Assembly (NCBI RefSeq): GCF_901000735.1
Contig: NC_081550.1
Coordinates: 2,128,669-2,192,668, forward strand
Length of the DNA: 64,000 nucleotides
Direction: 5' to 3'
Origin: Corylus avellana
Taxonomy: Eukaryota > Streptophyta > Magnoliopsida > Fagales > Betulaceae
Part shown: piece by piece, positions 23,566 through 39,964 of the stretch
How positions within the stretch are numbered: the stretch's first letter is position 1
Layout of the letters: every line of letters begins with the position of its first letter
Position numbers and translations under genes: made by a program
The notes under the pieces: model-generated
Database searches by the model: none
What the model saw: the letters and a program-made list of their open reading frames with translations, nothing else
Told to the model about the DNA's origin: nothing

Positions 23566-25799
23566 GTGAACTCAACACTAATCATTGAAAATGATGTCTG
23601 TTATTTAATCCCTATAACAGGCTGTATAATTTTTCGAATGATTTCCAAATCTCACAATGCTTTCGTCTATCTTTTCATATAATTAAACAAATCAACAAGT
23701 AGTTAACTCCAAATGATTTTTTTTTCAGTAGAGAAATTTCGTTTTCATGAACAAAATGATCGATCAGGATAGAAATTAAGAGTAGGTAATTAGGTGCTGC
23801 ATGGCTGGATCAAACACTGTTTAATTTGTCAAAGATTAATATTTAAAGCACGTTGTTTTCAGACGAAGCTGCAGTTTTTCTTCCTTTTTATAATCACAAA
23901 GACTTGGTCCCTTCATTATTCATACGTTAACTTCTTCAATAAAAACTTGAACGTAGTCTTCATGCACAATGGAGGACTATATGGGTGTGTGTTAGGTGGC
24001 CATTTTATTTATAATTTTTATTTTAGTTGACCAAATTAAGCGTCGGTGCAAGATTTTGATTGGCCAAATATCACTTAACAATTTTTTTAGTGAACTTGGA
24101 TGCAGGTTCTATATAGCCAGAACTAGAAATGTCTTTTCAAGCATACATGTAGACTAAATTCGGATTGAGGTCCCTGCAATTTGTGTTATTACTCTTAACT
24201 CCTTTTTTTCTATAAGACGGGACTCTCTTGTCCGGGCAAGGAGCCCATAGAGTTCCTTTCAAGGTCCCTGTTATTATCTGTGACGTCCATTTTCTTTAGA
24301 CACGAAATCCTGTTTAGTTTTGATGTTTAGGTTGAATTTTTGTATTAATTAAGTCTAGGTTAGAACTGGGCCGGGTGGATTAAGTTCCAAATCTGTTGAA
24401 CTGGATACAATAAGTTGTCAATAATTTTTAATCATTGTGTCTAGTTCTTTAAGTAAATAAAACCAACCAATCATTATTTCTATTCAAATAACCATAAACT
24501 TTCCTAAAATTAATTGCAGAAGCAATTAGAATTACCGTTGACCTAGCTAGCTAGCTATATATCCAACACAATGCCTAGGCAGCTGAGATCAGGTAATTTA
24601 ATTTGTCTGCAACTTGCCCAATGACTTTCTAACAATTGACCCAAGGCATGCATATCTTGAGCTAATTATCTCTTGGGGTGCATGGAAAAAATGAAACAAA
24701 ATAAAAGGATCAAACAAAAAAAATTTGGGGAGCAATATATATATATATATATATAGAAATGGGAAGTGAATATAGAGACAACGTACGATATTTGAACTCA
24801 TGACTTTTTCTTTATACCATATGAAATCACAACTTATACCAAAAGCTTAATCTTATGAAAATTTAAAGACTTTTTTTTTTCTCTATTTAAAATGGTAGGT
24901 TGGGAAGACTAATTGTGGCTATCCAGCCTACCTAGGAGTGACCATAGTAGCACCTACCCGTTGGGAGCCGCACAAGAGGGACTTAGATGGTCGGAACCAC
25001 AGGCGCTCCCTCAAGTCCGACTGAACCATAACTTGACCCAGCTCCACCAAGGCATCAATGAGAATCCAAAGTGGCTAATACTAATCTGGCATATATAGAG
25101 ATTTTTTATTGCGAAAATTCGAACCCACGTCCTAATAGACTTAGTCGTTCTAAAATGTAGAAGAGTGAGCAAAAAGACCAAACAAAGGAGCAAGACTTTG
25201 GGCACATAGTTGCTTTGAAAACAGGGAGATTTGGTAAGAAAAATAGTACGTAGCATGTATAAACACAACTAATTTCCATGTTGAAGAGTCAAATTAAGGA
25301 GGCATCAACTCCCTTTCGAGTTTCATAATTTCTTCAAAAACGTCGGTCTGAATTCAATTAGGAACACGTCAATTTCGAAGTTTCCACTCTCCACTTGTTG
25401 CCAAGGACAAAGAAAAATGAGCAGCAAAAGTACGTGGTCCTTAATTTGCCGTGTACTGATCACTCGGAAGTCTTTCTAAGAAGAATCGGGATTAATTATG
25501 AATATGATATTACCTAATATTGGTCCAAATTCTACGGGAGACAAAAATCAAATGATCATCAAAAACAAAAAAAAAAAAGAAAAAAAGAAAGAGAAGTTTA
25601 GATCAAAGTGAATTAAACAAGAATAAAAAGAGTAAAAGTTTAGCATTCTTCTTTCTTAGCAAGGATGGAACTAAGATTTCTTATCATGTTAATAAAATAG
25701 AAACAAAGAAGAAAGTGGTGAGAGTTTCCTCTTTTGAGAAGAAAGAAGAAAGTGGGAATGGGAGTTCAAACTCTTTTATTGTCAAGAAATGCCTATGAG

Positions 25800-26267
25800 C
25801 AGTGGCGGAGCCAGTCATTTTATATTGAGGGTGCCGCGATTTGGCGTCCTAAAAATTTTCTGTACTATAAAAATTTGGTAATTCACACAATATATGCATC
25901 ACAAAAAATATCTATAAAAGTTCATAAATATGTGCTCAAATTGATATATTAAAAATGTAACATGTCGACACTATATCAAAAAGACAGAAATACAAAAAAA
26001 AAAAAAAAAAGTGTCTAGAACTGCACTTTACGAAGAGACTAGAGAGAGGGTCTTAGAGATTTATTTATTTATTTATTTTTATTTTTTTTTGGGTGTGGGA
26101 GAAGGGTTGATGTGTTTTGAGTAATGGGTAGGTAAAATTGTAAAAAGAATTTTTTTTATTTTTTTATTTTTTTATTTTGAGGATGCCATAGGTTAAAATA
26201 AAAAAAAATAAAAAAAATCCTTGGGAGTGCCGTGGCACCCCCAAGGGGTAATGTGGCTCCGGCACTG
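25800..26267. mobile_element. 468-bp non-autonomous hAT element, polymorphic between copies
   Basis: The ends are CAGTGGCGGAGCCAG and, reversed, CAGTGCCGGAGCCACAT. Flanks CCTATGAG (25792-25799) and CCTAAGAG (26268-26275) form an 8-bp duplication. Copy A at about 11800 has the empty site CCTAGGAG on the matching strand. The interior is AT-rich and non-coding. Related end sequences (GCGGAGCCAGGATTTTGG) recur near 54471. Confidence 0.9.
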
Positions 26268-27952
26268 CCTAAGAGAAGAAGTGGGTCATGCCATGCATTG
26301 ATTACTGATTTTGAATGAGCAATGGAGAGAAAAGAAAGAAAGATGTGAAGAGACGTGTGTTTTGGACTTAGACATGCATGCTGCATAAAAATATGTACAC
26401 AAATTTCCTTCAAACTTCAACCTACTCTAATAAGTGATAAGCGTTATCAACATTTTTGGGTTTTTCAAAAATTAGTGTTTTGATTCCTAAATTAGTGGAA
26501 TGACAATAAATGATTATTAAAATATTAAAGAAAACATGTAAGAGATAACATACACTTGTTACTTATTAGAGTAGATTGAAGGAAATTTCCTCCAAACCAG
26601 TTATGAGGAAATTTCCGTCCTAAAAACATATCCTTGCTCATTCAAAAAAACAAGTCTCTTCACATAACACATTCAAAAGAAACACAGAAATTAATGGCAT
26701 GACACACTTCTTCTCACATACATTTATTGGGGGGAAAAGCAGCTCTGTTAAGGGTTTGGAAAATTTCCTCCAAACCAGTTGTGAGGAAATTTCCGTCCTA
26801 AAAACATATCCTTGCTCATTCAAAAAAACAAGTCTCTTTCACATAGCTCATTCAAAAAAACAAGTCTCTTTCACATAGCACATTCAAAAAAACACAGAAA
26901 TTAATGGCATGACCCACTTCTTCTCACATACATTTATTGGGGGAAAAACATGCAGCTCTGTTAAGGGTTTTGGTTATGGTGTCGGGATAAAATAAAAACA
27001 TTCTGATGTCAAATTATTGAATTAAACATAAGCTATAGTATAATTTGAAAATTATTAAAAGAACGCCGGGTTTGTTTTAATAAGTGATTAGGTTGAAATT
27101 AAAATATATTAACACGTACAAAATGAATACTAGTTTTATTTTCTACATGTTAATTTAATAGCTTCCTTTATCTTTTGTTTCTTTTTTTTTTTTGGCAAAT
27201 AGGAAGTGGAAGACAGAAACAAGTTTTCCTCCAAATATGTGTCCAAAATAAATAAGGAGATATTAGACTTGTAATTAATAGCCAATTTTCAGGCTCGGTC
27301 TGTATTTTATTTTACTATTTGAACATATTTTGTTGGACATTATAATTAAGTTTCTGTAGTGAAATATTGTAGACATTCCGCTTAATTAGTATGGAATTAT
27401 ACCTTTTGTATTATTTTTAATATTTTATATACTAATTACCAATCATAGTATTATAGATTTTCAATTTTATTTTATTTAATGTATTGTTTTAGAATCTCTA
27501 ATTGTCAATGTAGTAGCACAAAAGGTCAATAAAGCATTTATCTTTTTTTTTTTTTTTTTTTTTGTGGCTCAAATTTGATAACCCTTTGAAATATCCAATA
27601 GTTGATAGCCCGTCCACACTTTGATGCGGTATCAACATAATCCAAGCCTAAAACAAATTGACTTTTGCAAACAGTTAATAAGGAATTTGTCCTTAATATT
27701 TTTCTCCTTGGCCCCAAATCTAATAACCCTTTGAAATATCCAACAGTTAATGGCACGTTCACAACTTGATGCAGTATTAACATAATCCAAGTGATTTTTG
27801 CTATAAATACTTTTTTTTCTCCAATGTATTTGACACAAGGGAGAAGAAGAATGGCTAAAATTAGCTAGAAAATTCATTTTTATCTTTGTTATCCTCATCA
27901 TCTACAGTACAGGTTTCCTATAAACAAAGGTAAGTAGTTTCAATTTCCTTTT

Positions 27953-28052
27953 NNNNNNNNNNNNNNNNNNNNNNNNNNNNNNNNNNNNNNNNNNNNNNNN
28001 NNNNNNNNNNNNNNNNNNNNNNNNNNNNNNNNNNNNNNNNNNNNNNNNNNNN
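27953..28052. other. Assembly gap (100 N)
   Basis: A round-number gap, so its true size is probably unknown. Confidence 0.99.
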
Positions 28053-28054
28053 CT

Positions 28055-28201
28055 TGGGTGGCGGAGAAGAGGAAGGTCAAAAATAAATTTTACAATGAAT
28101 ATTTGCAAAAGCGCCGAAAGAAAAAAGCTATTGAGGCGAAAGATATTGCCATAATAAGCTTGAGTCGCCTAAGTGATATGAGTATTCTTGAAACATGCTA
28201 A
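28055..28201 (+). CDS. C-terminal fragment of an unidentified basic protein
   Basis: An open frame leaves the gap and runs 48 codons to TAA. It is rich in Lys/Arg (WVAEKRKVKNKFYNEYLQKR then RKKKAIEAKDIAIISLSRL) and ends SILETC. The composition suggests a helical basic tail. I do not recognise the family, and the frame could be chance or part of a transposase. Confidence 0.25.
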   Translation, partial: WVAEKRKVKNKFYNEYLQKRRKKKAIEAKDIAIISLSRLSDMSILETC

Positions 28202-28460
28202 ATAAAACAACCTTATATTTGAGCAAGACAATATCTCAAAGGACATATCTCTAAATCGGGTTGAAAGAATTTTCTCCGAACAAAAAATGTTAAATACTAC
28301 ACCATCATCCCACCCACGTCATATTCGGCTGATATAACACAAACAGCATTATATTCGGAAATAAAATAAAAACATAATTGTTTTGAGAAATATTTCCTCT
28401 CTTTATACAAAGACAGAAAAGAAACTTGAGAGTTGAGAGAAGATCATGTGAATGCATCAC

Positions 28461-33011
<4,551 letters not shown>

Positions 33012-33257
33012 GGTTTAGAGCTAGAGAAACAGAAGTAACTTGACTCTTTGCTGCCTGCCTTGTTGGGGTTCATAAAGGCCTCTCGGCAGCATGAAGTGCA
33101 CCAGCTCTCAGTTGTGACTGTACACTATTCCAACCAGCGTACGTACAGTAATGATGTGGGCTCAGATCAGATTCACTCACAGTTTTTTTCTAATTTATAC
33201 CTGTTTTCACTTTTTGTTTTTACCAACTTCAAGAGAATTATTAGATAATATATATAA

Positions 33258-33539
33258 GGGGTAACTTTACTTTAGACCCTTGAATTACTATATGATTTGA
33301 CAAGCTCCTCTCAAATTTTAAGACCTCTCAATTTGAATCTCTAAACTTTCAATTGCAGTCAATTTGAACCCATCCGTCAGATTTAGCCGTTAACTTCTAA
33401 CGGAAATATCTAAAAGACTAAAATATCCCTGATTTTTCGTTTTTATTTATTTTTTAATTTGGAATTAAGGGTGGTTTTGAAGTTTGAGGAGATTTGTCAA
33501 ATCATATGGTAATTCAGGGGTTTAAAGTGAAATTATCCC
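33258..33539. mobile_element. 282-bp MITE with 9-bp target duplication
   Basis: The ends GGGGTAACTTTACTTTAGACCC and, reversed, GGGATAATTTCACTTTAAACCC form inverted repeats that continue inward (GATTTGACAAGCTCCTCTCAAA against its complement). TATATATAA flanks both sides (33249-33257, 33540-33548). A 9-bp duplication with long TIRs suits a Mutator-derived MITE. A similar family member lies at 46971-47390. Confidence 0.8.
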
Positions 33540-33554
33540 TATATATAACATTTT

Positions 33555-34246
33555 GGAGAAAGTCCACATACTCCTCTCAAACTACCACCTAATTGACAAT
33601 GTCCCCCCAAACTTTAAATTGCGACAATGTACCCCCCAAACTATCAAAACATTGTCAATGTCCCTCTCATTGACGAAACTACCCTTAGTAAAAAAAATTT
33701 AAAAAAAATACTAAAATTTCTGGAATAACCTAAAATTAAAAAAAAAAATTAAAAAAAAAAATCTTTTTATTAGAAAAAGAAATTAAAAAATTTCTATTTT
33801 TTTTTTTTATATAAAAATTGAAAATTTTTCGTTTTTTTGTTTTTTTTGTTTTTTAAAGAATGTTTTCTTTTATAATTTTTAAATAAAAATTTCCGTTTAA
33901 AAAAAATTAAAATATTTTCGTTTAAAAAAAATAAAATTTTATTTTTAAAAAAAAATGTTTAAAAAAAATCTAAAAAAAATAATTTTTTTTTTTTTTAAAA
34001 TAAAAATTTTGGTTTAAAAAAAATCGTTTAAAAATTAAAATTTTCGTTTTATTATTATTTTTTTTGAATTTTAGGGGTATTTTTGTCATATTGATAAATA
34101 TATAGGGGCATTTTGATCTTTTTGCTAGCTTTGGGGGGATATTGACAATGTTTTGGTAGTTTGGAGGGTACATTGTCGCAATTGAAAGTTTGAGGGGGAC
34201 ATTGTCAATTGGGTGGTAGTTTGAGAGAGGTATGTGGACTTTATCC
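33555..34246. mobile_element. 692-bp Mutator-like MITE with TIRs of about 100 bp
   Basis: GGAGAAAGTCCACATACTCC begins the left end, and the right end GTATGTGGACTTTATCC is its diverged complement. The arms extend about 100 bp with CAATGTCCCCCC and complementary GGGGGGATATTGACAATG blocks. TAACATTTT is duplicated at 33546-33554 and 34247-34255 (9 bp). The centre is almost pure A/T. Confidence 0.85.
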
Positions 34247-34255
34247 TAACATTTT

Positions 34256-36285
34256 TCATAGTTGGTGGCGATATGGATGGAACAGTCATGCATTTCATAA
34301 GGCAATAACCCCATTAATAGGGCACTATATTAATAATTAGAGGCAAATGTGATATGAATTCTGAGTCTATGTATGGTGAACAACGATAGGAGAATCGGTA
34401 GAAACATAACAATTTGTAGTATTTATGGGAGATGTGTAATCATCTACACTAACAGTAGGTCATTGTAGCATATATATTATAGCCTAGGTTTCGACAAGGT
34501 TCGTGAGGAGAAGGGGTAGAACAAGGTGTATGCGTAGAGAGGTAGCCCCTGAAGTTTTAAAATTTCTCATAAAATTTGCATGTTTATCCTCTAAAATTAA
34601 TTTTTTACCCCGCCAAAAAAAATTCTTTTGAAGTTTTGTCTCCCCACCCCCTCCCAAAACCTAAATTTCTAGTTCCGCTCTAAGCAATTAAGGTCCCTTA
34701 CAATTATTTGGAATTCCAGGGTCTACAATTCTTCGGATTCAAACCCTTCATTCAAAACTAAACGTCTAAATCTTTCCATGCCAAAAAAAAAGAAAGTAAG
34801 TAAATGGGTGATTGGCCGCCCCTTAAGGTAGAGGAGAAGTGCTAAAAAGCCAAACAAATGAACTCAATAAAATTTTTAAATTGACTTGACAAGAATTTTT
34901 AAATTAAAAAAATGCAATTCTTTTTTTCTTCTGGTCTGCCACGTCAGTTTAAATTTTTTTTTGAATTCATTTGTTTAGTTCTCTAACAACTTTCCAAAGT
35001 AGAGTGCATAGCCGACACCGTTTTACCATTTGATGGAGTGGTCGTTTCGAGTCTCTCACTTTGATCTTGTGTCGGCTAACAAATTTTGCCAAATCTATAT
35101 GGGACAACATATTTAATGCCCTATGATCTTGGGTCGTACGTCGTCGACCCACAAATTATGCATAATCTATCTGGAACAATTGTCACCACCTAGCTCCTCA
35201 AATGATAAAATGTTAGTCATCCGCTTTTCAAAGGAGTGGCTGACAACTTGAAGTGATATATGGTCCGTTTATTTTTCTTTATTTTTTAACCCCCAATATA
35301 TATATATATATATAATTCACATGAAATTCGATAAGTCTCCCTCAAATTATATATATATTAAATTCACATGAAATTCGATAAGTCTCCCTCAAATTAATTT
35401 GTAGATAGGGAGTGGGGGGCCGGGGTCCATAATACCTGCCCCCCATCAGTCTCCGAAATCGCCACCACATATTTAGTGCCCACAGCCTTTACTCCTCTCC
35501 TCTCATTTATGTTTCATAGCAAACACGCAGAGCTTGCTCCTCCCATGCCCTAATATCCTTACTTTATTTACACCGCTTGCTTCCAATAAGTCATGCATGG
35601 GTAACGGGATTAATTAATGCCCCAAAATCAAATGATTATTCCTCCCATGCCGTTCCATCGATCCTATTTACTAATTCGTTTTACCAAATTGGGTAACCGA
35701 AATGCCCCAAATGATTATTCCGTAATTTGGTTTGTTTACTATTTTTGGAAATAACTATTCTTCCAAAAAAAAAAAAAAAAAAAAAGAAGGAAAGAAGAAT
35801 ATGCATTTGTTTCCTAAAAAACTCATTGTGTGCTTTTTCTTTTACAAATAAAAAAATAATAATATTAACATGGGTGGCCGACCATCCCAGCTAGAGAACT
35901 AGAGAAGCATTGAGGGTGGTGCAACCACCTGAAGCCTTTGGTTGGGGTAGCGGGTGGTTGACCACTCATGGATATGATTTTTTTTTTTTTTTAAATAGGA
36001 AAAAAATAATGCTTGTTTTGGGTAAATAATTTTTACAGCTAGGATATTTTAGAAAGTTTGGACAAAATATGATTCAATTCTAGTAACAAAAACAAAAATT
36101 GGTCATAATAGACCCATATTTGGGTATAGAAGATACAACCCTAGTTTCGTTATTGAATTTCAAGCTAAATATATGGACCGTTTTAACTGAAATTCAGATC
36201 ATGTTAAGGAACCGGATCATTTCCAATTAATTTGAACTAAAGAGCATACAATTTCTTACATTTAAGGGATTTTTTTTTTTCTTTC
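34256..36285. other. Intergenic DNA, no gene seen
   Basis: AT-rich with a two-copy repeat of AATTCACATGAAATTCGATA near 35315-35380. A hAT-like fragment (CTAGTTCCGCTCTAAGC) lies near 34670, and there are poly-A runs. Short open frames are not supported. Confidence 0.5.
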
Positions 36286-37434
36286 ACCCCTCAAATGGAT
36301 GCTAATTCGTCCTTTTGAGTGGGAAGAATCCCTTCTAATTTTTTTAATCTGTCTTTTCATCTATAAAAAATAAAAAATAAATAAATAAAGAAAATATTTT
36401 TTTTATGACGAATAAAAAAAAAAAATAGATGTTGGATGTGAAAGCCGCGCGTGCACCCTACTGGCTTCATTGACATTGGCATTGGCATTGGCATTGGCAT
36501 TGGATGGGGGATATTTCAGACAATATTTTGAACTACTTTCTTTTAATTCCGAATATTCCAGGGTCTATTTCCAACCATTTTATATTTCTAAGGTTATAAA
36601 CATTAATGCCACTTGCATGAAGATTAGATGGGGAATTAGGATTTTCTCAAAAAAGTAAAAAGATAAAAATATCATTTAAATATAATTAATTAGATAGTCT
36701 TTATTTCAAATAAATTAAAGAGGATCTTATTTCAAGATGAAGGACCTATAGCTTTAAATAAACTCACTTTTTAGATTCCGATTCATCACATCATGACCTT
36801 TTATTTAAGAGAAATGTTAGGTGCTCTCTTGATGTTTTCATTGTGTTCTCCTCGTCTTGTGTGAAAATTAATTTATAAAAAACTAAGTGAGATAAATAAG
36901 AGCAACTTTTTTTTTTTTTTTTCTATAAAATAATTTTCACATAGGATCAGGAGGATACGAGAAGATCACACTAGGAGAGCACCTAGAATTTTTCTTGAGA
37001 AAATGAAAATGTTAGGTGCTCTCCTGGTGTTCTTCTTGTGTCCTCCTCGTCCTAGGTGAAAATTATTTTATAAAAATCAAGTGAGAGAAATAAAAGCAAC
37101 TTTCCTTTTTGTTTTCTATAAAATAATTTTCATATAAGATCAGGAAAAGAATACCAAAAGGGAAAATTAAGGTTGTAAAATGGTTGTACATATAGCATTA
37201 CTCAAATCGTATAATTAGGTTATATACCCATTAAAATAGAGCGGTATTAATTAATGTTATTCAAAAATCTGAGGCAATTTTTTTTTTTTTTTTTTTTTGA
37301 ACTCAAATGATGCAAATTAAGAAAATAACGACTGATGTCGTTTAAGTCTTAATGTTTTGAAATAAATAACTATCATAAAAATTTACCTAAATATCAGTTG
37401 GTCATTAATATTTATTACAAAGTAACGTAATTCG
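36286..37434 (+). repeat. Inverted duplication arm (matches 38036-39222 reversed)
   Basis: Sequence from GGATGCTAATTCGTCC (near 36298) through GTAACGTAATT (37434) recurs as reverse complement between the two 100-N gaps. Differences include the number of GGCATT hexamers at 36475-36503 (about five here, fewer at 38999-39020) and poly-A/T lengths. Confidence 0.88.
36812..37160. mobile_element. Small near-palindromic MITE-like repeats, two adjacent
   Basis: The first unit begins ATGTTAGGTGCTCTC and ends GAGAGCACCTAGAATTT (about 36812-36992). It has internal complementary TGTGAAAATTA and TAATTTTCACA-type blocks. A second unit starts at 37009 with the same TTAGGTGCTCTCCTGG head but lacks the closing inverted end. 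Confidence 0.6.
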
Positions 37435-37935
37435 TACGAATACTATACTGATAAATAGGTGAGCTGAAAAACGTGCATCTTTTAAGACTTCTGTTAATGG
37501 TAATCCCCTATAATTTCTTTTAAATTTGAGATTTTTTAATTTATAAATTTCATCCGTTCATGATCTCATTTAAGCATCTAAAAAAAGTCATGTTTCAGTA
37601 TTTAATGAGGAAACATGGCTTATTAAATTCCTTAAGGGTAGTTTTCTCATTTAATGCTGAAACATAACTTATTTTAGACGCTTAGATAAGATGAACGACT
37701 GATGTTTATAAATTCGAGAATCTCAATTTAAAGGACATTCTGAGGTATCTCAATCCATGGTAGGTAGTTTGTACAACAATAAATTAAGACCTTTAATTGG
37801 GGAAGCCAAATCTTTTTCTTCTTTTTGTAATATTATGCTAAACAGGGGCAAAATTAGAACGTTTTGTTTGAGGAAGCAAATTTTAAAAAATAAAAAATTC
37901 TTAGAGGGTAAAAGTTAATTTTTAAAGGTGTATTA

Positions 37936-38035
37936 NNNNNNNNNNNNNNNNNNNNNNNNNNNNNNNNNNNNNNNNNNNNNNNNNNNNNNNNNNNNNNNNN
38001 NNNNNNNNNNNNNNNNNNNNNNNNNNNNNNNNNNN
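37936..38035. other. Assembly gap (100 N)
   Basis: Lies between the arms of the inverted duplication. Confidence 0.99.
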
Positions 38036-39222
38036 AATTACGTTACTTTGTAATAAATATTAATGACCAACTGATATTTAGGTAAATTTTTATGATAGTT
38101 ATTTATTTCAAAACATTAAGACTTAAACGACATCAGTCGTTATATTCTTAATTTGCATCATTTGAGTTCAAAAAAAAAAAAAAAAAAATCATCAGATTTT
38201 TGAATAACATTAATTAATACCGCTCTATTTTAATGGGTATATAACCTAATTATACGATTTGAGTAATGCTATATGTACAACCATTTTACAACCTTAATTT
38301 TCTCTCTTGGTATTCTTCTCCTGATCCTATGTGAAAATTATTTTATAGAAAACGAAAAAGAAAGTTGCTCTTATTTCTCTCACTTGATTTTTATAAAATA
38401 ATTTTCACCTAGGACGAGGAGGACACAAGAAGAACACCAGGAGAGCACCTAACATTTTCATTTTCTCAAGAAAAATGCTAGGTGCTCTCCTAGTGTGATC
38501 TTCTCGTATCCTCCTGATCCTATGTGAAAATTATTTTATAGAAAACAAAAAAGAAAGTTGCTCTTATTTCTCTCACTTAGTTTTTTATAAAATAATTTTC
38601 ACCTAGGACGAGGAGAACGCAATGAAAACATCAGGAGAGCACCTAACATTTCTCTTAAATAAAAGGTCATGATGTCACGGATCGGAATCTAAAAAGTGAG
38701 TTTATCTATAGCTATAGGTCCTTCATCTTGAAATAGGATCCTCTTTAGTTTATTTGAAATAAAGACTATCTAATTAATTATATTTAAATGATATTTTTGT
38801 CTTTTTACTTTTTTGAGAAAATCCTAATTCCCCATCTAATCTTCATGCAAGTGGCATTAATGTTTATGACCTTAGAAATATATATTGGTTCTCTCAAAAA
38901 AAAAAAAAAAAAGAAATATATGTTGGTTGGAAATAGACCCTGGAATATTCGGAATTAAAAGAAAGTAGTTCAAAATATTGTCTGAAATATTCCCCATCCA
39001 ATGTCAATGCCAATGTTAATGAAGCCAGTAGGGTGCACGCGCGGCTTTCACATCCAACATCTATTTTTTTTTTATTCGTCATAAAAAAAATATTTTATTT
39101 ATTTATTTATTTCTTTTTTTTTTTTTTTTTTTTTTATATAGATAAAAAGACAGAATAAAAAAATTAGAAGGGATTCTTCCCACTCAAAAGGACGAATTAG
39201 CATCCTTTTGAGGGGCATTTCT
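38036..39222 (-). repeat. Inverted duplication arm bounded by two gaps
   Basis: A 1,187-bp contig that is the reverse complement of 36286-37434 with small differences and a 40-base poly-T/simple-sequence change. It is isolated by N runs on both sides, which points to an allelic contig inserted by scaffolding. Confidence 0.88.
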
Positions 39223-39322
39223 NNNNNNNNNNNNNNNNNNNNNNNNNNNNNNNNNNNNNNNNNNNNNNNNNNNNNNNNNNNNNNNNNNNNNNNNNNNNNN
39301 NNNNNNNNNNNNNNNNNNNNNN
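39223..39322. other. Assembly gap (100 N)
   Basis: Directly precedes extensin coding sequence with no start codon, so the gene's 5' part is in or beyond the gap. Confidence 0.99.
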
Positions 39323-39499
39323 CCTCCATCACCATCACCTCCTCCCCCATATGTCTACAAGTCGCCTCCACCTCCATCACATTCCCCTCCACCTCCTTAC
39401 ATCTACAAATCACCACCTCCCCCATCTAAATCCTCACACCCCCCATATGTTTACAAATCCCCTCCTTACATTTACAATTCACCGCCACCTCCAAATTAA
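39323..39499 (+). CDS. Extensin, 3' end only
   Basis: In-frame from the first base after the gap: [29 protein letters not shown] and SKSSHPPYVYK units, then a degenerate SPPYIYNSPPPPN and TAA at 39497-39499. The 3' flank (AGGCTATTAAGTTTTGATTC and on) aligns with that of the gene at 44190. The 14147 and 23480 copies lack their ends and share the [11 protein letters not shown] type, so this could be their displaced 3' end, or a separate family member. Confidence 0.8.
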   Translation, partial: PPSPSPPPPYVYKSPPPPSHSPPPPYIYKSPPPPSKSSHPPYVYKSPPYIYNSPPPPN

Positions 39500-39921
39500 A
39501 GGCTATTAAGTTTTGATTCAACCCTGGCTGGAATGATTAGTTTGAACCATTGGAAGAATAATTACTTTCCCCGGATGTTATATATATTTTCAGCATTATA
39601 TTTTTCAGAAAAAGCATGTTTGTGTACAATAAGGTTCTGAAATGGGTATCCTTTATGATCTATAAATATGAAGCAGGCACACCCATTGTTCCATTTCCCA
39701 TAAGCAATGTAAGCAAGGAGTTCAAGTTCTGGAAGGAATTCTAGCTATGTATTACTATTTCTATTTTGAATGACAAAAATGTTGTCATTGTTATCCCAGA
39801 GCAGTCTAATATATATTTTCTTGTTATTTTTCTTGTCTTTTACGTGTTAATTATATAGCTAAATTCCCCAACAGGTTTGTGATAAACAAGTGATCATTTA
39901 AAAGCAACCTACGGAAAATGG

Positions 39922-39964
<43 letters not shown>

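Larger units (their letters stand above)
23092..27952 (-). repeat. Inverted duplication, copy B (reverse complement of 10182-14533)
   Basis: A self-contained block between a 20-N and a 100-N gap. It equals copy A reversed, apart from point changes, microsatellite lengths, the tandem-repeat region at 26580-26965 and a 468-bp hAT insertion. Its boundaries at gaps on both sides suggest a separate contig, probably the alternative allele. Confidence 0.9.
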
